From Sphingobacterium sp. lm-10 (lineage in GTDB: Bacteria; Bacteroidota; Bacteroidia; Sphingobacteriales; Sphingobacteriaceae): 64,000 nt of DNA. The position numbers and the translations under genes are program-made. Location: contig NZ_JAMJWC010000001.1 of NCBI RefSeq assembly GCF_023554555.1, forward strand, positions 1,178,001 through 1,242,000. Direction: 5' to 3'. The notes beneath the pieces were generated by a model. It was not told the DNA's origin, did no database searches, and worked only from the letters and a program-made list of their open reading frames with translations. Each line of letters starts with the position of its first letter. The first letter of the stretch is position 1. Positions 27,140-36,040 of the stretch are shown here, piece after piece.

Positions 27140-29362
27140 TTATTGAGCCGTATCGACGGCGATTAACTTTTCGATCAGGTGTTGCGCAGACAAGCGCGCT
27201 TTCTGGTCAATAAACCTAGGCTCGGTATCGTCTCCAATTTCGTACACCAAGGCTTCTGCATCGTAATTTTTATAAAAATAGCTATATGCGGTGAAAGTTG
27301 GGCCTTCAAAATACAAAGGTTTGATATGCGGATCGTATCCTGGTATCGCTTTTTTCAATCCCGCTATCCAATCTGGCACAAAGCCGGGGAAGCGACTGGG
27401 TAACGAAGGGTCCACGGTGTAATGGATATCCTGTGCGGTAGAGTGAAAATCGATGGCGAAAATGAGTTCGCGATCCTGCTCTTTGATCTCTTTCTGGAAA
27501 TAATCGCGAAAAGCGCGGGTCTCGGGCTGGTGGAATGCATCCCAGTCGCGGTTCAGGTCAACCCCATGCGCATTCGCGCGCCAATGGCCACCATCTACGC
27601 CATCAGGATTGCCTACCGGAATCAGGTATACATAGTATTCGTCGCGAAAAGCTTTGGCGTCTGACGTATTGCCCAACAAATATTCGACAAAACCTGCATA
27701 GGCATAATGTCCGGTAATCTCGGGCGGATGCTGACGGCCCATTACGAGGATGCGTTTTTTACTTTTTGGGTTGCCCACACCGTATACGTAAAGCGGCGCA
27801 TGGAGCGCTGTTTTACCTACTTCTACTTTTTCAATGTCTGCACTTAACTGTTCCAACCAAGCATATGCTTTTTTGGAAGGAATGTTTTCCTGCGCAGTGA
27901 CCCAGACTTTATTCGGTCCTACCGGCAGGCTAAAGGCAGCGGATTTTTTTCGATCGCCTTCGATTCCATAGGTTACGTCTGATAATTTTTCCCAATGATT
28001 ATCTCCTCGACTCACTTTCGGATCATAACGGTGGTAAAAGCCCGGGGCGTAGGTAATTTGTATCGTGATCGTCGTATCTTTTTCTGCCCATACCTCAAAG
28101 CCATACCACGGACTTTGATTAATGGGTGTCTTCTCCGGCGAAATGAATACCTGATACGTGCCTTCAGGCGTTTTAGTGAGATCATTTAGCCGCGCGCCAT
28201 CGGATTCGTTGCTAAAAAACACCCGATTATCTGCGCTATACCTTTTTTTGACTTGCTTCTCTGTAGGTTGGTCTTCCGTCGACTCATAAGCAATAGGCTC
28301 TTGTCCTTTAAACGTGTTATTTACCCAACCCAGACCCACTTTCGAACCGCCTTTTGCGACTTGATGACCGTTAAACAAACTGTCTAATACCTGGCCCAAA
28401 CGTTCGCCTTTTACATTTTTAGCGACAATAACGCCTTGGTCATCGACCAAAAAATTGGCCGGAATGGCGCGCACCGCATAGGCTGCCGCAATGTCACTAT
28501 TCCAATATTGCAGTTCAGAGACATGCAACCAGGTCAATTTATCATCTTCAATTCCTTTCACCCAGGCGTCCTTTGTTTTATCCAAGGAAACGGCATAAAT
28601 CTGGAATCCCTGATCGCTGTATTTTTGATAGTTTGCCACGATATTTGGGTTTTCCCGGCGACATGGCGGACACCAGGAAGCCCAAAAATCGATCAGTGTG
28701 TATTTTCCCAGATTATCGTACAGAGCCACTTCTTTTCCATCGGGATCAGCCGCCACAATTGCCGGTGCTTTCTTACCAACGGCTACCTCCCGTACCACGT
28801 CAATAATGCTGCGCAGATCTTTCGTGTAACGGGATTGCTGCTGTGCCGGAGTTAATAATGCAATATTTTGCTCCAATTCCTCTGGCGAAAGCCGATACGA
28901 CCAATCTCTGTATAGCACATAACTGGATACGATATTATCGGGATGCTGACGGATAAAATCCGCGACATCGGTATGCCTGGCTTTTCGGTAATTTTCGAAC
29001 AGCGCATGCGCGGAAGATCCCTTTACCTCCAGACCATCCGAAGAAGCACCATCCAATCGAATGGTATTTTTCCCTTTATCTAAAAAGACATACGATGGGG
29101 CATCTTCCTTGGTAAGGGATACGCCGTATAATTCCGGCAAAGGTAAGCGCGTAGTAAAAGAAAAACCTCTTTTGCCCACCTTAGCCGAATCGATAAGGGT
29201 AAATGTTTTGTTTTCAAAGCGGTGCAAGTATACATGGTCGCTATCAGTATTGGCCACTGTACCTTTCAAACTAAGGTTTGTAGTCTGTTGCTGCGCTTTC
29301 CCGGGCGTGATGCTCAGGCTGGACAGCAGCCCTATAGTAATTAAATATGTCGTTGTCTTCAT
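27140..29362 (-). CDS. Thioredoxin-like / M14 zinc carboxypeptidase fusion protein
   Basis: A 740-residue secreted protein joining two enzyme types. The signal peptide ends near residue 23. Residues 28-125 look like DUF4369. Residues 195-335 are a TlpA/AhpC-type thioredoxin with the redox pair Cys231-Cys234 (WCPPC) and cis-Pro in RAIPANFLV. Residues about 355-515 resemble the N-terminal beta-sandwich of cytosolic-type carboxypeptidases (Pepdidase_M14_N). Residues 520-735 are an M14 peptidase: zinc ligands His545 and Glu548 (RQHPPE) and His640 (DFHS), substrate Arg/Asn region WRANAHGVDLNRDW, and catalytic Glu708 (VYEIGDD). All catalytic residues of both parts are present. It lies between SusD and an S9 peptidase on the same strand. 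I know of no characterised protein with this layout. Confidence 0.85.
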   Translation of the reverse strand: MKTTTYLITIGLLSSLSITPGKAQQQTTNLSLKGTVANTDSDHVYLHRFENKTFTLIDSAKVGKRGFSFTTRLPLPELYGVSLTKEDAPSYVFLDKGKNTIRLDGASSDGLEVKGSSAHALFENYRKARHTDVADFIRQHPDNIVSSYVLYRDWSYRLSPEELEQNIALLTPAQQQSRYTKDLRSIIDVVREVAVGKKAPAIVAADPDGKEVALYDNLGKYTLIDFWASWCPPCRRENPNIVANYQKYSDQGFQIYAVSLDKTKDAWVKGIEDDKLTWLHVSELQYWNSDIAAAYAVRAIPANFLVDDQGVIVAKNVKGERLGQVLDSLFNGHQVAKGGSKVGLGWVNNTFKGQEPIAYESTEDQPTEKQVKKRYSADNRVFFSNESDGARLNDLTKTPEGTYQVFISPEKTPINQSPWYGFEVWAEKDTTITIQITYAPGFYHRYDPKVSRGDNHWEKLSDVTYGIEGDRKKSAAFSLPVGPNKVWVTAQENIPSKKAYAWLEQLSADIEKVEVGKTALHAPLYVYGVGNPKSKKRILVMGRQHPPEITGHYAYAGFVEYLLGNTSDAKAFRDEYYVYLIPVGNPDGVDGGHWRANAHGVDLNRDWDAFHQPETRAFRDYFQKEIKEQDRELIFAIDFHSTAQDIHYTVDPSLPSRFPGFVPDWIAGLKKAIPGYDPHIKPLYFEGPTFTAYSYFYKNYDAEALVYEIGDDTEPRFIDQKARLSAQHLIEKLIAVDTAQ

Positions 29363-29386
29363 ATGTGTATAGCTTGTCTTTTAAAG

Positions 29387-29403
29387 TCCATATGGAATAT
29401 TCC
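29387..29403 (-). promoter_or_regulatory. Overlapping palindromes upstream of the thioredoxin-M14 gene
   Basis: Two perfect 10-base palindromes, TCCATATGGA (29387-29396) and GGAATATTCC (29394-29403), overlap by three bases 25-41 bases before the start codon. They could be an operator or an RNA element. The rest of the 192-base gap back to the SusD gene is A/T-rich with long T and A runs and may contain a weak terminator, but no clear one. Confidence 0.25.
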
Positions 29404-29554
29404 AGGTTTTTTGTCGCGTGAGCCACGAATGGTTTTTTCACAAAAAAACTGACCTTAAAGGCTTTAAATAAATATTTTTTTAATTTTTAATTTCTCACTT
29501 CTACCTTCAATAGAGTTTGTGTTGGGAGAACATGAATATTTCATGCGGTGTTTT

Positions 29555-31009
29555 TTATCTAAATAATGTATTCGTCGCCAATTCTGTATTTGGCGGTGGA
29601 AAAATATAGTTCTGTGCGCTCGTCTCTACGCGCGGCGTCTGGATATTCGCATCCCCTTTCGCGGGAAGTGGCTGCAATCGGCGCAGTAAGTCATGTCCTC
29701 CGAAGCCTTCTCCTAATAACTCGATCCGCCGTTCCTGCGCAATGGCATCAAGCAAAGCAGATGGATTGGCGATCGTCTCGGCCGGAAAGTTGTAACTCGC
29801 GTCAGAACGGTGGTGCACCCCTTGCAGTAAGGCAGCAGCCAAGGACAATTGTCCGGATTCAGCGGCAGCCTCGGCGTAATTGAGCAACACTTCGGCATAG
29901 CGGATAACAGGGATGTAGTCTACATAAGGAGAAGCTTTCGCATATTTCCTCAAATACTGTCGCCCACCATTTGCTTGCAGAAACCCACGTCGACGATCAC
30001 CGGCTGTCCATTGTGTATTGCCTAAAATACCCGTAGGATTCAAATAATACTCCCGGTTAACCAAATATACGTATCCCAGCGCAGATTGTCCAGAAAGCGC
30101 ATCGGTCGGTGTCATTGGCATACTCAGGATTGATTCCGTCGTGGTGTAGTTGCCTCCGAATACCACTTGGATATCAGATTGAAGCTGATGCGCAACACCC
30201 CGTTGAGCAGCAAAAGGCGCGGTAGTCTGAGGAACGATCTTGGCCGATTCTTCGAGCACCTTGGCGTAATTACGAATTGTTAGATATACCCGTGTTTTCA
30301 AAGCGATAGCCGTGTTTTTATGCGCACGCGTGGTGTTTAGCAGTGCGGTCGTATAGGTTTCGGGCAATACTTGTTCGGCTTCTTCCAAATCCTGTATAAT
30401 CTGCGTGTAAACCTCTGCTACCGTACTGCGTGCCAGGTCATTGTTAGCGGTTCCTGTTTCCGCTTGCAGCCGCAAAAGAATACCCGGAGAAGCGCCCTGA
30501 TCACGGTTATAGGGTTGCGCAAAAACCGTAATTAAGCTAAAATACGATAGCGCCCGCAGAAACTTCGCTTCGCCGATATAGGCCGCTGCGGCCGCTTCCG
30601 GAATAACCTGAGTAGTATTCAGTCCCTGAATGACGATGTTCGCACTATTGATCGTAGCATAGGCTGCGGACCACAAATTATTGACATCGTTAGAACCTGA
30701 ACTGTAAGAGTTGTTCCAGCTTTCAAAGGCGGTATAGCTATTCGCCGTCAAGTTGATAAAGTCTTCTCCGCGCACGTCCTGATACAGGAGATAGCGCCCT
30801 CCATATAAGCTGGCAGCTTTAAGACTACGGTACATGCCATTCACCAGGCCTTCTATCCGCGCGGGCGTGTCGAAGACATTCTGGTCGGAAATACTGGTTT
30901 CCGGCACGGGATACAATCCCGATTCGCTTTTGCAGGCCTGTGATAGCGTAAGGGGAAGCAGACCCCATGCCAGGTATTTTTTAAGGTGTTTATGGATATA
31001 ATTTTGCAT
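29555..31009 (-). CDS. SusD/RagB-family outer membrane lipoprotein (peptide locus)
   Basis: A 484-residue SusD/RagB homologue. The lipobox is LSQAC (Cys26). The N-terminal SDQNVFDTPARIEGLVNGMYRSLK segment, the IGEAKFLRALSYFSLI helix and the C-terminal IRYAEVLLNYAEAAAE and AIAQERRIELLGEG segments are standard. A frame extension to 31036 overlaps the SusC stop by 14 bases; the ATG at 31009, preceded by GGAAAAC, gives a better lipoprotein signal and is preferred. Its neighbours are peptidases, so it probably captures peptides, as RagB does. Confidence 0.9.
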   Translation of the reverse strand: MQNYIHKHLKKYLAWGLLPLTLSQACKSESGLYPVPETSISDQNVFDTPARIEGLVNGMYRSLKAASLYGGRYLLYQDVRGEDFINLTANSYTAFESWNNSYSSGSNDVNNLWSAAYATINSANIVIQGLNTTQVIPEAAAAAYIGEAKFLRALSYFSLITVFAQPYNRDQGASPGILLRLQAETGTANNDLARSTVAEVYTQIIQDLEEAEQVLPETYTTALLNTTRAHKNTAIALKTRVYLTIRNYAKVLEESAKIVPQTTAPFAAQRGVAHQLQSDIQVVFGGNYTTTESILSMPMTPTDALSGQSALGYVYLVNREYYLNPTGILGNTQWTAGDRRRGFLQANGGRQYLRKYAKASPYVDYIPVIRYAEVLLNYAEAAAESGQLSLAAALLQGVHHRSDASYNFPAETIANPSALLDAIAQERRIELLGEGFGGHDLLRRLQPLPAKGDANIQTPRVETSAQNYIFPPPNTELATNTLFR

Positions 31010-31022
31010 GTTTTCCAAAAAA

Positions 31023-34000
31023 TTAAAATGAAACATTTAAGCCTGCACTCCAGGTGCGTCCCAGTCCGATGGAGTTTTTCTCGACACCCATGGATGTCGC
31101 AGAGTTTCCATTGGAGGACGATTCGGGGTCCGCTCCGGTATAACCGGTGAGCAGAAATAAATTGGAAGCCTGTCCGTAAACCCGAATGCTGGACAGCCCC
31201 AGCCGAGCAAATGCTGCCGGACGGAAGGTATAGCCTAAAACTACTTGTTGCAGGCGTAGAAAATCCGCCTTCTCGGCATTGTCGGAAATAGAAAATCCAG
31301 CAGACCCATTCGAAATCACATCGTTGTATACCAAACGTGGAATGTCCGTTTCCTGACCCGGCGCGGTCCATCTATTCAACACTTCGGTTGCATTATTATA
31401 GAATCGTTGATCCAATAAGGTACCTCGGGTACCGTTCATGATTTTGTTGCCTCCGGCAAAGGTGAAGTTCACCGTCGCGTCAAAATCCTTGTAACGGAAG
31501 TTATTGTTAAAGCCGCCGTAGTAGGTGGGCAAGGCATTGCCTAAGACCTGATAATCAGCCACCGTGATCGGTGCAGCGGTGGTACCGTCGAGGTACGTCC
31601 AATTGCTCTGCCCGGACGCCACTACCGCGCTATATTGAACGCGTTCCCCATCCCGGTTGATGAAGATACGCTGTCCATTTTCTGGATTTACCCCATCCGT
31701 TAATGCGCCATAAAGACTACCTACGGAATAGCCCACCCGCGTGATGTTATTCGCTTCGGTGGTCGTGTGGGTGTAACCAATAATATCGCTATTGCCTTCG
31801 GCTAATGCCGTAACCCGGTTTTTTACATGCGTAATGTTCAACCCCGCATTCCAGGAGAAATTTTCCGTACGAATCAGGTCGCCATGAATAGCCACCTCCA
31901 AGCCACGGTTATACATGCTACCCACATTAGTGGCAATGCTATTGCCCGGGATTCCTTTGGAAGGAGATTGTGGTGCATTCAGGATCAATCCGTTTACATT
32001 ATTCCGGAAATAGTCGACATCCACATGGAGCTTGTTGCGCAACAGGCCGAAGGTCAACCCGACGTTGGTTTGCTCGGAAGTTTCCCAACCCAGATTCGGG
32101 TTACCAGCCTGCGAGAGGTTCCAGGTAGACACGCCACCGTACAAGGCGGAACTGTATAGGTTCAGCGACTGAAATGCGGAAAGATTTCCATTCCCCACTT
32201 TACCCCAGCTGGCGCGTACACGCAAATCGCCTAAGGCGTTGGATAGGCCTTCGCTGTAAAATGCCTCCTCGAAGATAGACCATCCGGCAGAAACACCTCC
32301 AAAGTCGCCATACTTATTATTTGCTCCTAATGCGGAGTTACCATCACGTCGGAAATTAGCTGTCAGAAAATAGCGGCGATCATAATTATAGGATCCGCGA
32401 AAGAAGGTCGAACGGAAGAACTGCTCGTTCAGCGTACCCCCCGCTGCAGAAATGGTCGCCCAGCTTCCTTGAAAGTTCTCGAAAAATGGGTCGGCAGCGT
32501 TGTTCTGCGAAGCACTCCAGATATCGTTATCATATTGCTGTATATCATAGCCCAACAAGAGGCCGATATCGTGTTTCTCGCCAAAGGTGCGGTCGTAATT
32601 CAGGGTATTGATAAAGTTCCAGTTGTTGCGCAGGGCACTCAGGTTGGTGACTGCACCACCGTTGGAAAAGCCTGACGATCCCAAGTTCGGACTGAGATAA
32701 GTCTTGGTCGTCGTCAGGTTTCTATCGACTGCATACGTACTGGTAAATTTTAGACCTGGAGCGAGTTGCAACTGCGCATGGATATTACCTAGAATGTGAT
32801 CGTTCCCTGTCGTGTAACTGCTATAGTCAAATAAGGCGGCCGGATTATACAAGGTATTCGTAAATCGGTTGGCTCCAGGCCCTAGCAATCCCGTACCGCT
32901 CAGGTTATAAGACCCATCTGGGTTGTAGGCGGCCACGTTTGGTGGAAGCGCCGTAGCCAACCTCGCGCCACCGATCAAAAATAGCTGGCTACCCGGTAAT
33001 GATCCGGAGTTCTGTGCATCGTTAAAGGTCTTGTTATAATTCAAGTTACTCCCTACGCTAAACCAGTCATTTACCTTATGCTCAATATTGAAACGTATTC
33101 CCTGACGTTCGAATTTATTGCGGGCGAAAAATCCTTCCTGATCTGAAAAGTTTGCCGACATGTAGTATTGGGTTTTTTCATTTGCTCCGCTGATGGCTAA
33201 GCTATGATTATGGCTGTAACCGGTCTGATAAACGTGATCATACCAGTTCGTTTCGACCAGATTCCCCGCTTCATCATATTGCGGAAAGAAAAGCGCATCG
33301 GCTACGGCCGGGTTATCTTGGTTGCCAGAGAGAATTTTGCTGTTTCGTACGGCTTCGTTTTTTATATCGATATATTGTTGGGCATTAAGCAGTTTAGGTA
33401 AGCGTGCGGCGCGCACCGCCGAACCCCACACATCGTAGGTGACCCGTGATCGACCTGCCTTCCCTTTTTTGGTCGTGACGAGCAGTACACCACCTGCCGC
33501 ACGAGAACCATAAATGGAGGTAGAAGCGGCGTCTTTCAATACGTCAATAGACTCAATATCTGCCGGATTAATGTCTGCCAGCGGGTTGTTCGGGATATTA
33601 TTAGATCCGATATTGCCGGTGTTGATCGGAATACCATCGACTACGACTAAGGGATAAGAACTTAGCGAAATCGAATTCACTCCCCTTACACGGATTACGG
33701 GTGGGTTATTAAGCAATCCATTGGGTAGTGATACACTCACCCCTGCCGCTTTCCCGACCAGCGCCTGATCGAAACTTTGCACCGGAATGTCTTTGATATC
33801 TTCTGAAGAGACACTAGCGGCAGCGCCGGTAAACTCACGTCTTTTCTGTGTACCATACCCGACGACAACGACTTCTTCTACTGAACTGCTTTTAGGAACA
33901 AGACGAACGGTATCGCCCGGATTGCGAATGGTCGCCGTTTGTTCTTGATATCCAACATACGATACTACCACGCGGGCGGGCAAATTTTGTCCGGTCACGA

Positions 34001-34226
34001 AGGTGAATAAACCCTGGCGGTTGGTCGTTACGGCGTGTGTCACGCCATAGAGTGTTACGGTGGCGCCTTCTATTGGGGCGCGGTTTTCCGCATCGACAAC
34101 CACGCCACGAAATGACGCATTGACGATAGTGCGTGGGGATTCTTGCGCCTGCAGCGATGTCGGCCTTGCGCATAGAAAAATGATCAGTATACCCGTGGTA
34201 TATCCGAGCATCGTTATATTTTTCAT
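31023..34226 (-). CDS. SusC/RagA TonB-linked outer membrane transporter (peptide locus)
   Basis: A 1067-residue SusC/RagA homologue. Signal peptide to about residue 28, carboxypeptidase-D-like domain about 38-115 (FRGVVVDAENRAPIEGATV; SYVGYQEQTAT), linker VEEVVVVGYGTQKR, plug with VVVDGIPINTGNIG and VLKDAASTSIYGSRAAGG, then the barrel ending in AGLNVSF. No STN domain. It heads an operon SusC-SusD-(gap)-thioredoxin/M14-S9, and that enzyme set suggests peptide import. A Crp/Fnr-type regulator is transcribed away from it across a 332-base gap. Confidence 0.93.
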   Translation of the reverse strand: MKNITMLGYTTGILIIFLCARPTSLQAQESPRTIVNASFRGVVVDAENRAPIEGATVTLYGVTHAVTTNRQGLFTFVTGQNLPARVVVSYVGYQEQTATIRNPGDTVRLVPKSSSVEEVVVVGYGTQKRREFTGAAASVSSEDIKDIPVQSFDQALVGKAAGVSVSLPNGLLNNPPVIRVRGVNSISLSSYPLVVVDGIPINTGNIGSNNIPNNPLADINPADIESIDVLKDAASTSIYGSRAAGGVLLVTTKKGKAGRSRVTYDVWGSAVRAARLPKLLNAQQYIDIKNEAVRNSKILSGNQDNPAVADALFFPQYDEAGNLVETNWYDHVYQTGYSHNHSLAISGANEKTQYYMSANFSDQEGFFARNKFERQGIRFNIEHKVNDWFSVGSNLNYNKTFNDAQNSGSLPGSQLFLIGGARLATALPPNVAAYNPDGSYNLSGTGLLGPGANRFTNTLYNPAALFDYSSYTTGNDHILGNIHAQLQLAPGLKFTSTYAVDRNLTTTKTYLSPNLGSSGFSNGGAVTNLSALRNNWNFINTLNYDRTFGEKHDIGLLLGYDIQQYDNDIWSASQNNAADPFFENFQGSWATISAAGGTLNEQFFRSTFFRGSYNYDRRYFLTANFRRDGNSALGANNKYGDFGGVSAGWSIFEEAFYSEGLSNALGDLRVRASWGKVGNGNLSAFQSLNLYSSALYGGVSTWNLSQAGNPNLGWETSEQTNVGLTFGLLRNKLHVDVDYFRNNVNGLILNAPQSPSKGIPGNSIATNVGSMYNRGLEVAIHGDLIRTENFSWNAGLNITHVKNRVTALAEGNSDIIGYTHTTTEANNITRVGYSVGSLYGALTDGVNPENGQRIFINRDGERVQYSAVVASGQSNWTYLDGTTAAPITVADYQVLGNALPTYYGGFNNNFRYKDFDATVNFTFAGGNKIMNGTRGTLLDQRFYNNATEVLNRWTAPGQETDIPRLVYNDVISNGSAGFSISDNAEKADFLRLQQVVLGYTFRPAAFARLGLSSIRVYGQASNLFLLTGYTGADPESSSNGNSATSMGVEKNSIGLGRTWSAGLNVSF

Positions 34227-34558
34227 AAAACGAATGAATTAGGATAAGAAAATGGATTGTTTATGCTTTAATGGATCGACAATATCGAATAGGTGGTGCC
34301 GACATCATCGTGTGTAATAGCTTTGATTAGCTACACATTCGCATGCTTGGGCAGCATATGCGCTTCTGGAAAAATAGGGAAAAATTAAAAACTACATCAG
34401 ATCGTGTAAATGTCTCCATTTGATTAGAAATTATGCCAGATAAAGAGTGTGGCTACCTCTCCTGTGATAGCCGACGGCACAAATATATAAAAATAAATAT
34501 ATAGTCTATGTTTTTAGTAGATATTTATTTTTATATTGAGTTTTAGTACCTTGCAGGT
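34227..34558. promoter_or_regulatory. Divergent promoter region, SusC / Crp-Fnr regulator
   Basis: A 332-base A+T-rich stretch without a gene. On the minus strand TATATTTG (plus-strand 34480-34487) matches the -7 consensus TAnnTTTG and would give the SusC mRNA a long leader of about 245 bases. For the plus-strand regulator gene only an imperfect TACCTTGC lies close to the start, implying a very short leader. I see no coding frame, hairpin terminator or clear operator in it. Confidence 0.35.
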
Positions 34559-35125
34559 ATGGAATCATGGAGCGTATTCATACAACAATTTGGCCGGATA
34601 ACGGACGACGATATTAGTCTGATGAATGAAAAAGCAAAAATCGTCAGCTTGTCCAAAGGCAACTATTTTTCGGAGGCCGGTCGCGTCCCTACACGGGTAT
34701 GCTTCGTGTTGGAAGGGGTATTACGAGGCGTATATTATACCAGCGACGGATTGCCGGTTACCCGTTGTTTTATTCCGGAAGGAAATCTGGCGGTGGATTA
34801 CATGAATTTCGAAAGAGCTAGCCCATCTACAGAATACCTCGCCGCCTGCACAGATTGCACGTTGTTGATCTTTTCCAAATCCGACTGGCTCGCATTTTCC
34901 GATCTGATTGCCAATTGGGATACCGCAAAAAATAAAATGGTGCAAAGCTGTATGCATTTAAAATCACGCAAAGGACCGGTTATTTCACAAAATGCGACGA
35001 ACAGATACCTGGAATTTATGCAAAACTATCCTGGATTGATCAATCGCGTCTCGCTGGCCGACATCGCCTCCTACCTAGGCATTACGTTACCCTCGTTGAG
35101 CCGAATTCGAAAAAACATCCGATAA
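34559..35125 (+). CDS. Crp/Fnr-family transcriptional regulator
   Basis: A 188-residue regulator. The N-terminal half is a cyclic-nucleotide-binding-like jelly roll (LSKGNYFSEAGRVPTRVCFVLEGVLRGVYY; AACTDCTLLIFSKSDW). The C-terminal helix-turn-helix reads VSLADIASYLGITLPSLSRIRKN. No conserved cAMP-binding Arg/Glu pair is obvious and there is no Fnr-type cysteine cluster, so the ligand is unknown; such proteins in Bacteroidota usually act without cAMP. It is divergent from the peptide-locus SusC gene and 71 bases upstream of an SDR gene on its own strand; this type often controls the adjacent oxidoreductase. Confidence 0.88.
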   Translation: MESWSVFIQQFGRITDDDISLMNEKAKIVSLSKGNYFSEAGRVPTRVCFVLEGVLRGVYYTSDGLPVTRCFIPEGNLAVDYMNFERASPSTEYLAACTDCTLLIFSKSDWLAFSDLIANWDTAKNKMVQSCMHLKSRKGPVISQNATNRYLEFMQNYPGLINRVSLADIASYLGITLPSLSRIRKNIR

Positions 35126-35196
35126 GACTCTTTTTAACAAATGGTAAAAAATTTTCTTTTTATCCATGGCACTTTTGTTCGATACAAAAGAAGAAT

Positions 35197-35937
35197 ATGA
35201 AAAAAGCATTTATTACAGGAGCTAACAAAGGTATTGGCTTCGAAACAGCCAAAGAGCTTTTAAAAGCTGGTTTTTACGTTTACTTAGGTAGCCGCGACCT
35301 AGGCTTGGGCCAGGCGGCAGTCGATCGACTAAATGCAGTGGGTTTTGATCAGGTAACCCCTATTTCATTGGACGTAACAGACGAGGCATCGATCCGGGAA
35401 GCGCGCCAAAGAATCGGTGACGAAACCGATGTGTTGGATGTATTGATTAACAATGCGGGAATCAACGGAGGCACGGCGCCCTTCACGGTTTTAGAGGCGA
35501 CTGCTTCGGAATATTTAGCGGCATTCCACACTAATGTGGTGGGTACTGCTGAGGTGACCAAGGCATTGATGGATCTATTGAGAAAAGCTCCTGCCCCACG
35601 TGTGGTTAATGTGAGCACGAGCGTAGGGTCATTGACTTTGCAGAGCAATCCAGATTGGCCAGCCTACCACTACGCGAAATATGGGGTTTATGCAACCTCT
35701 AAAGCGGCATTGAATATGTATACAATCCATTTAGCCTATGAGTTACGAGACACCGCATTTAAGGTAAACGCCGTATGCCCAGGTTACACCAGCACCGATT
35801 TCACCGGGCACCAGGGCGATGATGTTGGCGTGGCAGCTAAACGTATCGCTAAATATGCACTCATCGGTGAGGATGGGCCGACCGGCAAGTTCTTTAGTGA
35901 GGAAACGAATCCGATAACGGGGGAAATAGCCTGGTAG
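35197..35937 (+). CDS. Short-chain dehydrogenase/reductase (SDR)
   Basis: A 246-residue NAD(P)-dependent oxidoreductase of the classical SDR fold. The cofactor motif is TGANKGIGF (residues 7-15), followed by NNAG (85-88). The catalytic residues are a Ser in VVNVSTSVGS (140 or 142), Tyr165 and Lys169 (YATSK). It resembles the carbonyl-reductase-like SDRs that reduce small aldehydes and ketones. The substrate is unknown. The adjacent Crp/Fnr-like gene is likely its regulator, by position only. Confidence 0.9.
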   Translation: MKKAFITGANKGIGFETAKELLKAGFYVYLGSRDLGLGQAAVDRLNAVGFDQVTPISLDVTDEASIREARQRIGDETDVLDVLINNAGINGGTAPFTVLEATASEYLAAFHTNVVGTAEVTKALMDLLRKAPAPRVVNVSTSVGSLTLQSNPDWPAYHYAKYGVYATSKAALNMYTIHLAYELRDTAFKVNAVCPGYTSTDFTGHQGDDVGVAAKRIAKYALIGEDGPTGKFFSEETNPITGEIAW

Positions 35938-36040
35938 AGGGGATAGGACTACCTTATGGTCAAAAGCAACTCTTAGGTATTCTGCCATGCATATATCTTA
36001 CAGTCTAACCGAGGCGGTATCGGAAAAGATCACAGCGATT

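Noticed and set aside
30853..31371. Minus-strand 172-codon frame spanning the SusC/SusD junction
   Set aside because: It overlaps the 3' end of SusC and the 5' end of SusD, both certain, in another frame; the translation is Cys/Arg-rich noise.
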